Shown here piece by piece: positions 32,979 through 54,209 of a stretch of DNA of 64,000 bases (position 1 is its first letter; each line of letters begins with the position of its first letter). The notes below the pieces were generated by a model. That model saw only the letters and a program-made list of their open reading frames with translations. It did not search any database and was not told the DNA's origin. Origin of the DNA: Lumbricus rubellus (taxonomy: Eukaryota > Annelida > Clitellata > Crassiclitellata > Lumbricidae); contig OX243822.1 in the NCBI GenBank assembly GCA_945859605.1, positions 12,585,569 to 12,649,568 on the forward strand, in the 5' to 3' direction. A program made the translations under genes and the position numbers.

Positions 32979-33635
32979 ATGAATGTATGTAGGGGCAGCT
33001 ATGGCTGTATGTATGGATGGACGGATGCATGGATCAAAGGGCTACATAAAAGTAGTACACATCAACACACTCATCCAACTACTCAACAAGATGCTCAAAC
33101 TATTGCAAGTGAATCCATCCAACAGGTAAGCCACGACAACTGCGTCATGCTACCAGACAATTCATGCCTATATGGCAATCACCAGCCATCAATGGTTTCT
33201 GGAAGTTTAGTCATCAACCTGTTTTTTCGTGTGATTTAAAGCTTTCGCTTCGGAAGCCCCATTCCCAGAAATGCTTTCACGCACAATTCATCTATATAGT
33301 GAGAAACAATATCAATACATTGTCTAAAGCTAAACATAAAAACACCAGCGGCCACTTGAACCTGTTGCGGCCAAACTTGTTTTTATCTGAATGTGGTCCA
33401 TAAAAAATACAATCTACTTGGTTATGGTGACCTCCAGCCTTGCAGGCAGTATATGACTCTGATCTGCATATTGTCTTTAGCTGCAGCATTTTATCAAATA
33501 CAAAAAGGCCATAGTGATAACAAAAATAAAATTAATGCTAAAGAAAAAGTGCATTTGCTGACATTTTAATCACCTGTATTTTAACCCACAATTCAGGCAA
33601 CCAGAAACATACATCTATAGATAGATATCTGCACA
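32979..33635. other. Gene-free stretch
   Basis: No conserved protein, splice-flanked exon or transposon end recognised. Confidence 0.4.
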
Positions 33636-33770
33636 CATACATGAATACATACATACATACATGAATACATGCCTACCTACCTACAATACATACATACATA
33701 CATACATACATGCATACATACATGCATACATACAATGTATATATACACACATAAATACCTACATACATAA
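33636..33770. repeat. ACAT microsatellite
   Basis: Imperfect ACAT tetramers. No gene. Confidence 0.85.
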
Positions 33771-34349
33771 TCTCCTTCCGTGTGAAATGCATATACCTTA
33801 TTTAATGGTTGGTTGCAAGCACTTGAACAAAATGCAAATCCTGAAGCATCATTGAAAAAGCGTATTTAAAAAAAACGACCATGTCAAGTGGTCTCTTATC
33901 GGAGAGCACGACATTTTATGAACCACTATTTATATTGGCCATCAGCTAATAATATTTTTATACATATAGAAATCGACAAGATAAGTGACAACCATATCCT
34001 TGTTTCGGTAACTAAATTGCGCACCGCTAACACGGTTTACGTCCTAAAATTAGAAAAGCTTCTGATTCATGGAAGCTGTCTGTTTCTAAATAAAGCGTCG
34101 CTTCTTCGAAAGACGATCAATCCGTGTAGAGAACAGTTGACCAAATTACTCGAAATTACTCCAGGTTGTGATCTGGGCGACTGAATTATGAGTCATAGGA
34201 TTCAGCAAATGACTTGCCAAGAGTATCCAGACTACTGCAGATTTAGACTACGATTTATAGGAAATGTGGGCAGTCATGAGTGCAGACTACAAATTTCTAA
34301 AGAGTCAATTAGATGCAGTGCACGATACCATCTTTCAGTGATTGATTCA
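33771..34349. other. Gene-free stretch
   Basis: An open frame of about 98 codons (33888-34184) has no recognisable motif and no splice context. I do not call it a gene. Confidence 0.4.
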
Positions 34350-34435
34350 TTCGTTCCAGGAATTTATATAGCTCAACTCTTCAAGAGACTACTCAGAGGC
34401 GCTCCCAGCTCAGCCACAGCTAAAGTAGTGTGATT
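34350..34435 (-). repeat. Headless SINE tail
   Basis: On the minus strand: TTTAGCTGTGGCTGAGCTGGGAGCGCCTCTGAGTAG, then TGAAGAGTTGAGCTATATAAAT. Same tail module as 32912-32978. Confidence 0.72.
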
Positions 34436-34581
34436 TGACAGACTTGTAAAAAGCAGGGGAGTTTAGCCTAGAGGCATCAATCGCAAGGCTAATGGGAGGC
34501 AAATCCAGATGGTTGAACCTACTTTAATATTCGTAAGTTCTATAGCAATATTAGATGTCAAGTCAGAGGGATTGTCCAGAG

Positions 34582-34920
34582 CAGTGGTTCCCAACACGTG
34601 GCCCGCGGGCCAAAAGTGGCCCACCAGGCTTCAAAATATGGCCCTTGTCTCACAAAGAATCAACAAAAATACATGAAAAAACTGACAATTTGGACAGGAT
34701 AGAATACACATTTATTTTTATTTCAAATTATTTCATTTTGACATCTATAAATAACATCAAACAATCTATTTTGATTCGTTTATACATTTTTTTATATACT
34801 TCTGGTTAATTAAACTCTAGCCTTGTGGCCCTCTAATGTCCTTCAACTAAGAAAAAGTCACCCTCGTGTCCTCCAACTCAGAAAAAGCAACCTATAGTCA
34901 AAAAAGGTTGGGAGCCACTG
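34582..34920. mobile_element. hAT-type MITE, 339 bp, exact 8-bp TSD
   Basis: CAGTGGTTCCCAAC at the left and GTTGGGAGCCACTG at the right, with GTCCAGAG duplicated at 34574-34581 and 34921-34928. Subterminal GTGGCCC repeats. A sister element is at 45194-45494. Confidence 0.92.
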
Positions 34921-35095
34921 GTCCAGAGAGATGAAACGAAGCAGGAGATACGAAAGAGACAGATGGAGGTAACTTAGGACAAAGGAGCTGCTATGGCAAG
35001 TAGTCTCGCCTAGGAAGAAGACAGGAAGGCAGAGGATTGGATGAATTCTTGAAGAGATAATACTTCAATTGGAGTGAAAAATTTGAGGGTGCATT

Positions 35096-35330
35096 GGGTC
35101 GCGGTGTTGTAGTGGTGATGTCGGTGCCCTTGAAGCCGGAGTGTTCCAGGTTCGAATCCACCTCAGGCTGCCATGTTGGAACCTTGAGCAAGTCCTTCAC
35201 TCACGATTGATCGGGCGCTTCGGTGTGAAATTTCTATGCAGTGTACGCGCTGTAGTCGGGAGTGCCTCAGAGTGGAGAGCTTGAAGGGACGCTATAGAAA
35301 AGGATAAATAAATAAATAAAAGTAAATGCA
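35096..35330 (+). repeat. tRNA-derived SINE (main family), AAATA tail
   Basis: GGTGTTGTAGTGGTGATG, box B GGTTCGAATCC, GAGCAAGTCCTTCAC, CGGGAGTGCCTCAGAGT and ACGCTATAGAAAAGG, ending in (AAATA)n. Full length. Confidence 0.88.
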
Positions 35331-35848
35331 ATTGAAGTAGATGATAAAGGGGAAGCAGCAAAATGAGTGGAAGAACTTAGAATATCCAGAGTTCTGGATG
35401 TTCCAGACTGGTCCAGAGTTGAGACACGCAACGAAATCTTGGTGGATTGGTTGAAGAACCTGAGAATGGCAGTGACTGGGGACAGGAAATAGTCAGATGT
35501 GAGGATTGGGGGGGGAGTCGGGGTGGGGGAGGGAATCCACATAAATGTACGAGGTACAACAAGGGACAGAGGTTTCAAAATATGATATCTGGCACACAAA
35601 TATATACGGATGGGCCCTTATACGCGTAATAAGCACATACGATGAGAAGCAGATAAAAATAGAGAGCACACTGTCATCTGAAAAACTGTGCATGATCATT
35701 TGACTCCAATTTCCGAAGACTTGAATACAGATAGAGTTCCAGCAACAAAGGAGGCAAACATACACCAGCAACAGAAACAGATAAATTCTGAGATGTCAAC
35801 AAATCAAGACAATGTTGCATAGAATAGAATCGAGGATGAGGATGGATC
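35331..35848. other. Gene-free stretch
   Basis: No conserved gene recognised; a G-rich patch at 35506-35530. Confidence 0.4.
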
Positions 35849-35928
35849 TTAACCCCTTTACCGTGATCCCCGAGTTAACTCGTCCAATTTTTACTAAGAA
35901 AATTTTTATTACACGGTAAACGGGTTAA
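35849..35928. mobile_element. TTAA-bounded mini-element, 80 bp (family 4)
   Basis: TTAACCCCTTTACCGTG at the left and CACGGTAAACGGGTTAA at the right around an AT-rich core. The core differs from the other families. Confidence 0.78.
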
Positions 35929-36094
35929 ATACTTTCGGCCAAGCTTCAGTGTTCCATATTACCATCAGCCAAATTTAAAAGAAATACTCGTATGAGTAGG
36001 AAGACAATGCAGAAATTTAAGTACAGAGGTCAATGTATGCTCATACCCTGATTAATCATTTATTATCTTTCATTTATTTCTTGCATTTGCTATA

Positions 36095-36292
36095 GCATAC
36101 CTTCAAGCTCTCTACTCTCATAGGTGCTCCCGACTATAGCGCGGACACTGCATCAAAATTTCATGCCAAAGCGCACAAGCAATCGCAGGTGAAAGACTAG
36201 CCCAAGGTCCCTAAGCGGCGGCTTGAGGTGGATTCGAACATGGAATCCTCCGGCTCCAAAGCACCGACACCACACACACCACCGCGCTCCAC
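36095..36292 (-). repeat. tRNA-derived SINE (main family)
   Basis: Minus-strand copy: the head, with box B GGTTCGAATCC changed to TGTTCGAATCC, lies at the right; the GAGCACC/CTCTCAAG tail lies at the left. Confidence 0.85.
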
Positions 36293-36387
36293 AATTAATT
36301 GCATACGAAGATACAATGTTGAACATGACACTCGCAGTAAGTCAAAGTTGTGTCTATTGGCACATGGATGTATACATTCATATATCG

Positions 36388-36620
36388 TGGGGTGTGGTGG
36401 TGTAGTGGTGGCGTCATTGTCTTGGAGCCGGAAGGTTCGAGGTTCGAATCCACCTCGCCGCGTAAGGACCTTGGGCAAGTTCTTCACTCACAATTGCTCA
36501 GCGCTTCGGCGTGAAACTCAGATGCAGTGTCCGCTCTGCATTTGGGAGCGCCTCTGAGTAGTGAGAGAGAGCTTGAAGGGGCGTTATAACAAGTGCACAT
36601 AAAAACAAACAAACAAATAT
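36388..36620 (+). repeat. tRNA-derived SINE (main family), AAAC tail
   Basis: GGGTGTGGTGGTGTAGTGGTGG, box B GGTTCGAATCC, the full body, and GGCGTTATAACAAGTGCACATAA followed by (AAAC)n. It lies head to head with the copy at 36095-36292, about 95 bp away. Confidence 0.9.
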
Positions 36621-36953
36621 GCCACAATGGGTATCATAATGCAATTTATGTCGTTTATGTATGTCTCGTGCCAGTCAACTTCATCTGTTATTCTGTTTTA
36701 AATGCTGCAGCTTGAGTAAATGGTGGGATTCTGAGGTTTGGTCACATCTACTTGTTGGGTGCGCTGCATTGGCTGAACGACTGCCTTGCCAGTTGCACTC
36801 CATTCTACGCCCACACATTTCAGTGTCATCCTTTCTGTGTCATCATTATCTGACCTCAAACTCTTCGTTACATGGCAAGGAAGTTGTTCCCCATCCCCTC
36901 ATTTGGAAACAATCTGCAACTTATTCACAGGTGGCGCTATATAAATGGGCTTA
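36621..36953. other. Gene-free stretch
   Basis: No gene recognised; the end (GGTGGCGCTATATAAATGGGC) is another headless SINE tail. Confidence 0.4.
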
Positions 36954-37052
36954 CTTATAGTATCCGGGACCGAGGTGTCGGTTAGGCGTCGTGAGGGTCG
37001 GTTATGGTAAGGTACAGAGTTAGTGTCGTCATTCGGTCCCGGATACTATAAG
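36954..37052. mobile_element. Palindromic mini-element, 99 bp
   Basis: Arms CTTATAGTATCCGGGACCGA and TCGGTCCCGGATACTATAAG are exact inverted copies of 20 bp. The loop holds GGTTAGGCGTCGTGAGGGTC, almost the same phrase as in the loop of the unrelated-arm element at 56744-57001. Confidence 0.78.
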
Positions 37053-37207
37053 TTTGCCTATAAATGTGTACTCAAAGACTATTATTTACAAAACGTATTT
37101 ATAGAACACGGCATATTTTTAGACTCGATTACACTGATCACACATACAAAAGCGAAACAAACACATTACTATACAAAATACTTCTTAGGCTATTCAGTAG
37201 TACTCAC

Positions 37208-37279
37208 CGTACTGTCGGCAGTTTTACTATCAGGATCCAGAACAGGAGAGACCTCCTTTTTCATGTGTACGTCCGCCAT
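37208..37279 (-). CDS. Candidate first coding exon, gene unassigned (possibly MLYCD exon 1)
   Basis: On the minus strand an ATG in fair context (GGAATGGCG) opens 24 codons (MADVHMKKEVSPVLDPDSKT and four more) that end exactly at a good donor, ACG|GTGAGTA, in phase 0. The next exon downstream on this strand, 31520-31365, starts in phase 0, so the two could join. The peptide is acidic/basic mixed and does not look like a mitochondrial targeting sequence, which argues for caution. I do not recognise the protein. Confidence 0.35.
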
Positions 37280-37679
37280 TCCATCTGATCTCACAAAATT
37301 TGAAATCTACAACTACACAGAGTACTACTACTGCGTAACAGCACGACTTCTTCGATACGTTAAATCGTCGCCGAAACGACATCAAAAACAGACTTACGCT
37401 ATTTCTCACTAAATACCCCATCATAATAGTCCTCCCCGTTTCCCAGTAAGCGGCCACGGGCTGAGCGCGGCCCAGATTTCGTGGTAGTCCTCCTCGATTC
37501 CGAACAAATCCAATTCTCAGAAACCATCCATCGATATTCAATGAAGCCCGTGGACTTCTGAAGAATAGTGGATGGACAAGAAGGCAGGTGCGCTACTTCT
37601 GCTCTATTGCAGAGTAAGAAAATAATTATTTGCGCAGTCCCAATTAGGCCTATAATTATTCACTAGGCCTATAGGTAAT
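37280..37679. other. Possible promoter side of the 37208-37279 exon; otherwise gene-free
   Basis: A frame of about 100 codons reads through here on the minus strand but shows no domain. No TATA box or other regulatory site is convincing. Confidence 0.35.
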
Positions 37680-37875
37680 CAGGGCTTAAATTAATGTGTG
37701 GCTGGACGGTCATGGACGGCGTCCATGCACTTATTTGAAAACCTGAACGCCGTCTTGCCACTTATTGGCTAGCACAGCCTGGAAATGTATGGGACGTCCA
37801 GGCACTTCTTTTTGGAAAGGTAGGCCTAAGGGCGTCCAGGCAGTAGGCCTATTTATTTTTCCACAATTTATAGGC
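37680..37875 (+). repeat. 'GGGCTTAA / GTCCTGGCACTT' repeat, copy 2
   Basis: CAGGGCTTAAATTAATGTGTGGCTGGACGGTCATGG in the usual order, then CGTCTTGCCACTTATTGG, then CGTCCAGGCACTTCTTTTTGG. Confidence 0.8.
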
Positions 37876-38829
37876 ACTGCAGATAACTATTGTAGGCATG
37901 GCCTGTGGGCCTGGAACGACAAGTGGACTAGATCTTTAGACTACTAGGCCTATAGAAAGTAGACTGGGCCTACTTCTAGCTAAGTCTACCATTATAACGG
38001 GCCTATGAAACTCGATCGATCCTATAGAGTCTATAGTCTACCGTCCCCATACGCCATGCCATATTTTTTAAATAATAGACTTGAAATTTTTGTAAATTTA
38101 GTCAAAGCAATCCGCCGTCATTCCATTAGACCTGAAGCAGCCTAAAGCTGACACATAATTGTATCATATATATCATATATCCATCCATATGGCTATGATG
38201 AGTGAGCTGAGGGCAACAGGCAGGCTTAATTCCATTGTGTTGGTAGGCCTAGACTTGTTAGGCCATGCTCATCAATGAACTCGCTAAAGGAGGCTGGGCG
38301 GTCTGAAGAAGATAGCCGAAGCGGTATCTGAAATTCTGAAGTCCTTTCAATATGACAAGCGTCGCAAACTAACATAAAAGAAATGAAACGCTAAAGGCTG
38401 CCACCGCGTAAGCGCTTTTCGTTCATTTACTCTTATACAGCACGCCATTGTTATGCCTGTGGGCAGTGGTTCGGTGACGCTTTAGGCTCAGATACTGGCC
38501 CGCACCTAATTTCTAAGCGTATTATTAAGGAAACGCAGTAGCCTATAATTATTGCTTCGACGCGCTGTTCATACAGGCATAATTTTATTTGCATATAGGC
38601 CTACATGTAAAATTAGCCTATGTATAACATAGCAAATATATATTTATCACTTATGCAAATATCGATTAACAATGCTAACAAGGCTATAATTAGGGCCTAT
38701 AATTGGTCTACATCACTTTCTCGTGCACAAAAGCTGGAAAATCTTAATTAGCCTACATCATGAACAGTCGTTATAGGCCCCCTATGATAGTGCAGTGCAA
38801 CTTTAAATGGATATCGCAAGCTCCGCTCG
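37876..38829. other. Gene-free stretch rich in AGGCCTA
   Basis: The palindromic word AGGCCT or TAGGCCTA recurs many times here and to about 40.7 kb. No gene seen. Confidence 0.5.
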
Positions 38830-38837
38830 CCGATCAT

Positions 38838-38973
38838 CAGGGCTGAAAGTGAGCCGGGTCTGTCCGGGTCTCAGACCCGGCATTCATTCTTTGGCACTTG
38901 AATAAAACACTGATAAATAACACCCTCTGGCCTAAAGAGACCCGGCAATATTTTCAAACCACTTTCAGCTCTG
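38838..38973. mobile_element. hAT-type MITE, 136 bp, exact 8-bp TSD
   Basis: CAGGGCTGAAAGTG and CACTTTCAGCTCTG (one mismatch) with CCGATCAT duplicated at 38830-38837 and 38974-38981. The interior has CCGGGTCTGTCCGGGTCTCAGACCCGG, itself a hairpin. Confidence 0.88.
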
Positions 38974-38981
38974 CCGATCAT

Positions 38982-39378
38982 ACAAATGTCATGTAGACCT
39001 AGGCCTAGTTTAATTGCCTCTGCATAATTAAGGGCCTAGGCTGTTATAGCTAGGCTACTGTCCACATGCTCACGATATCTTACAAAATCATTGCAGTGAT
39101 GTTCATTCGTCCCACAATAGGCTTGATATAGGGCCTATAACTATAATTATGTTCGCAGAAGCTCTTTAATTATAAGGGCTAGGCCTATATATAGAGGTCA
39201 CACACGCGCAGATAGTCACATCCAGAGCCTTCTAATTAGCCTACTGTACAGTAGGCCTACTGTAACACATCACATCATGATCGATGAGTTGACATTATAG
39301 GCTATAGGGGCCTCAAATGATGCACAAAATCGAACGTATAATTATATAGTCCTGTTACTCCTGTAAGCCTATGCCACT
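38982..39378. other. Gene-free stretch rich in AGGCCTA
   Basis: Same character as 37876-38829. No gene seen. Confidence 0.45.
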
Positions 39379-39542
39379 CATGGGCGGAGTTTGGTTTCCG
39401 TTGTTGGGGGGGGGGGGGCTAGAAATAACTTGGTAATGTTGAAATCTTGGGTTAGGGGGGGTGTAATACCGTGAAAAGATACCATTTCCACGGCAAGAAA
39501 CTCTGATCCTTCATGGGGGCCCTATGATAAACTCCGCCCATG
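39379..39542. mobile_element. Small TIR element, 164 bp
   Basis: CATGGGCGGAGTTT at the left and AAACTCCGCCCATG at the right, exact inverted copies. The interior includes a 12-base G run. No target duplication found. Confidence 0.65.
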
Positions 39543-39639
39543 ATTAGGCCTGTAGTACTTCTCGAACCTGCATTAGCCTATACGGTGGCATGTATCGTGG
39601 AATGAGCGGCAGTTAATGATTAGGCCTACTCAGCGCAGT

Positions 39640-39968
39640 GCAGTGTAGAAAAATAAGTGCCTGTACGCTCCTTACCTTTTCAAAATCTAGGTTACCTTTC
39701 CAAAAGAAGTGCCTGTACGCTCCTTACCTTTCCAAAAGAAGTGCCTGGACGCTCCTTACCTTTCCAAAATAAGTGCCTGGACGCTCCTTACCTTTCCAAA
39801 AGAAGTGCCTGGACGCTCCTTACCTTTCCAAAATAAGTGCCTGGACGCTCCTTACGGACCTTACCTTTCCAGGCTTATTCTGGCCAATAAGTGGCAGGAC
39901 GGCGTTAAGATTTTCAAATAAATGCATGGACGCCGTCCATGACCGTCCAGATACACTTTATAGGCCCT
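39640..39968 (-). repeat. 'GTCCTGGCACTT' repeat, inverted copy 3 with amplified internal monomer
   Basis: The segment GTGCCTGGACGCTCCTTACCTTTCCAAAAGAA (about 31 bp) occurs once or twice in other family members but five to six times in tandem here (39660-39870), before the shared end ACGCCGTCCATGACCGTCCAG. Confidence 0.82.
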
Positions 39969-41394
39969 GACTCAACGCCATTAATCAACGTAGGCCTACC
40001 CGGTAATTCTCAATTAACCTGCTCAACGCCGATCGTAGAGTTTGGACTTGCCCCAAGATTAGGGCCTATCTGTTTAGTGTTTACCGCATATAGCGGCCTA
40101 CATGTACGATGAATGTACCAGGGTAAGCCAATTTAATTACTCCTACATCTGATCGATACTCCGCGGTACGTAGGACCGAGTGGTACGATATCTTAATGCA
40201 AGATAGGCCTACGTACGTCGTACCGCTTCGGCTATCGACGTAGCATGGACGTACGTAGCCTATGGCTAGGCCTACTCAGTATAGTCAGTACGTGTAGGCT
40301 ACTTTGTCCACTTCATACTTATTACTCATGTAGCCGAGCCCCTAATTAATTAAAAGCGCTTGATCTGAATCGTTTGCCCATTCACGGCTGGACTTGCCCT
40401 GCAGCCGGGCCTATAGGTTAGGCCCTATAGCTTCCCGACCATAAAAAGAACGCGAGCGCCATCTCTGGAACCATTTAAATCAAAACTCAAGACACGGCCC
40501 CGCCAATGCCACTCGATCTGCTTAAACATTGTGTAGGCCTACAGCGAGCGCCCTTTCAATCGGCATTGACTGAGCTACGGTGCCATATAAATCGCCTAAA
40601 TACAACTATATAGGCCTATACGTACGTACTACTATCATGCCATGGTAGGCCTACTGCTGCTGTCACTACTACCACTAATGCTGCTGCTGCTATAGCTAGC
40701 CTACTAGGCTACTACAGTAACTGCGCTACTATAGGCTACTACTGTAACTGCAACTACTCCTATACTACTATTATTATCATAGGCGTACGAGGTGCGGGTG
40801 TCCAGAGGGGGAAAATGCCCCCCAACTTTCGGGCAAGTCTGGTTTTTTGGTTTTTCGGGCAAACACAGACCCGAACGACTATGAACACTTTTTTGACGGA
40901 TATATTTTTCGGGCAGAAGTTCAATCTTTGCCCCCCCCTGCTGAAATCTCCCGTAGGCTACGCCTATGATTATTATTATCATCGTCGCCATCGTCGTCGT
41001 CACGGTCACCGTCAAAGAATCTCAATCACAATGCAGCGCTTCAACGTCGTAGCTTTTAGGGGCACCTTCATCACGCTTAATATGGATGACTCCAGGATGA
41101 GGTATAATCGTTCCAGAATAGATACATTGCTTTTATAAATTATAAGTCCACGAGGGAACGAAGTACCTCAGTGCAAAAATAAAATTTAAAAATAAGTAAA
41201 TAAAAGTAAACGAAATCATGTGATGAAGACGAGGTGCTTGGACAAAATTTTTTGAACCCTGCAATAATTCGAACTCATGAATATTCAAAAGGAATGTTCG
41301 ACGGATAACCGCGAGACGTTTCCGTTGTTGATGTGGTAGTTCTATAAAATTCTCGCTCGACAAAGTCTTTTTATTGTTAAAGTAATAGATTAGA
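39969..41394. other. Gene-free stretch upstream of AP3M1
   Basis: AGGCCTA-rich to about 40660, then CTG/CTA triplets (40650-40770), then an unrecognised segment with a poly-C and TTTCGGGCA repeats (40800-40960). The AP3M1 promoter and 5' untranslated exon should lie in or near 41133-41394, but no element is clear. Confidence 0.45.
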
Positions 41395-52607
<11,213 letters not shown>

Positions 52608-53515
52608 TCCTCAAGATCTGATTAGCAAATAATTCCAAAGAAGCACGTCGCACAGGAGGAAATGTGGATCCACGAAGAACAAAGTGTACGATTTGTGGAA
52701 ACAAAAGAAATTTGTGTACTATTGTCAAATCTGTACAGTTGTTCAATCAGAGAGATAAGAAGCGTAAACGTCAACGCACGTGTAGAAATTTAATTTAAGA
52801 AGGCGGACTCTGTAATACAGAGATCTAGCTGGAGCACTACTTTTCAAGTATTGTCTTACATGGGATGGTGGTGGGAGTGGTAGAGGAATGCTTGTCGACA
52901 TTTGGCCTTTCACGTCTTATTCCGAGTTTCGAAACCCGGTAACCTTTGTGAAATTATTTGTTGTTGAGCCATGTAAAATATTGAAAGTACATGAAAGGGT
53001 TGGTTTATATTGGTTGTTCAGTGTTGTCACCGTTTTTAAGCTTTGGACAAAAGATCTGCACCTATGTGGACTTGACAGTGGCCCAGCAGCATTACCGGTA
53101 CATCATTTTCACAGAGTTAGTTTCGAAGGGGCGCTATATAAATGCTCCTAATAAATACCGGTAAATAAATAGTTTGCAGTATACCACTTTATTGAGGTCT
53201 TGAGTAGAGCGATATCTTCAAATTTGTTTCAGTCTCTAGCCAAGAAATATTTGGCCATTGGTTGTATGCCTGGCCAATGGCCTAGCATTGCGACTCATTT
53301 ATACCAGTCATTGGGAAATAAATACATGGGGACAACAGTTCTGGCACGTGTATCAACATTTTCGTATTTAACAGTTCTGGCCATAGCCAATGCAAGACTT
53401 ACAAACAGAATTGCTTATCAAACATGCACTACGTACTAGGCACAAGACTCTAGTAACAGGCAATTTCTTTAGAATATTATACATTGCTGGAGGGGAAATG
53501 GCGTTTTATCCATGT
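52608..53515. other. AP3M1 3' untranslated region and intergenic sequence
   Basis: Downstream of the AP3M1 stop. A headless SINE tail (AAGGGGCGCTATATAAATGC) is at about 53128-53147 and a possible polyadenylation signal AATAAA at 53150. No other gene. Confidence 0.5.
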
Positions 53516-53722
53516 GGGGTGCAGTGGTGTAGTCGTTGCCTTGGAGCCGGAAGGTTCGAGGTTCGAATCCACCTCGCCGCGTAAGTACCTTGGGCAAGTC
53601 CTTTACTCATAATTGCTCAGCGCTTCGGTGTGAAACTCCGATGCAGTGTTCGCTGTGCATTCGGGAGCGCCTTGGAGTAGAGAGCGTGAAGGGGCGCTGT
53701 AACAAGTGCACATACAAATAAA
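53516..53722 (+). repeat. tRNA-derived SINE (main family)
   Basis: GGGGTGCAGTGGTGTAGTCG, box B GGTTCGAATCC, full body, GGCGCTGTAACAAGTGCACATAC and an AAAT tail. Confidence 0.88.
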
Positions 53723-53963
53723 ATCTCTTGATTCAGGGACATGTACTTAAATGAGCTTGTTAACAATTTAACGCATCCCCATTCTATCAACTATTTTCAA
53801 TTTATTGCTAAAATTCCAGCAACAACACTGCAAAAATCTACAATTCTTTTCCGAGAACATGGCTACCAATTCAACACAGATTCAGTTCCTTTTTTCAAGA
53901 AAAGCAACGCGGGCTTCAAGACCTAAATCCATCCGTGCTGAATCAGTTCCTGTACGCCGTTCT

Positions 53964-54032
53964 TTAACCCTTTAATGCGGGGGTATAGGATTTCCCATAC
54001 CATTTACAACCATCTCGGCATTAAAGGGTTAA
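53964..54032. mobile_element. TTAA-bounded mini-element, 69 bp (family 6)
   Basis: TTAACCCTTTAATGC and GCATTAAAGGGTTAA, around GGTATAGGATTTCCCATACC. A near-perfect hairpin between AP3M1 and OSTC and the smallest of the set. Confidence 0.8.
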
Positions 54033-54209
54033 CGAGTTACAGATGGGCATGTTACAAAGCCTTGTGAAAGTCGCTGTGTGCTCAACTGTCAGTTACAATG
54101 GATGAAGAGTTTAAAACTAAGAGTCCGTAATCTAGAAATCTTCTAACTGGAGACGTCGTCGGCTGCTGGCTCACGTTGCCGAAGCCGTTCTAGGATTCTG
54201 TCGCGTTAC

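Noticed and set aside
34188..34433. An 81-codon open frame
   Set aside because: It overlaps a headless SINE tail and has no motif.
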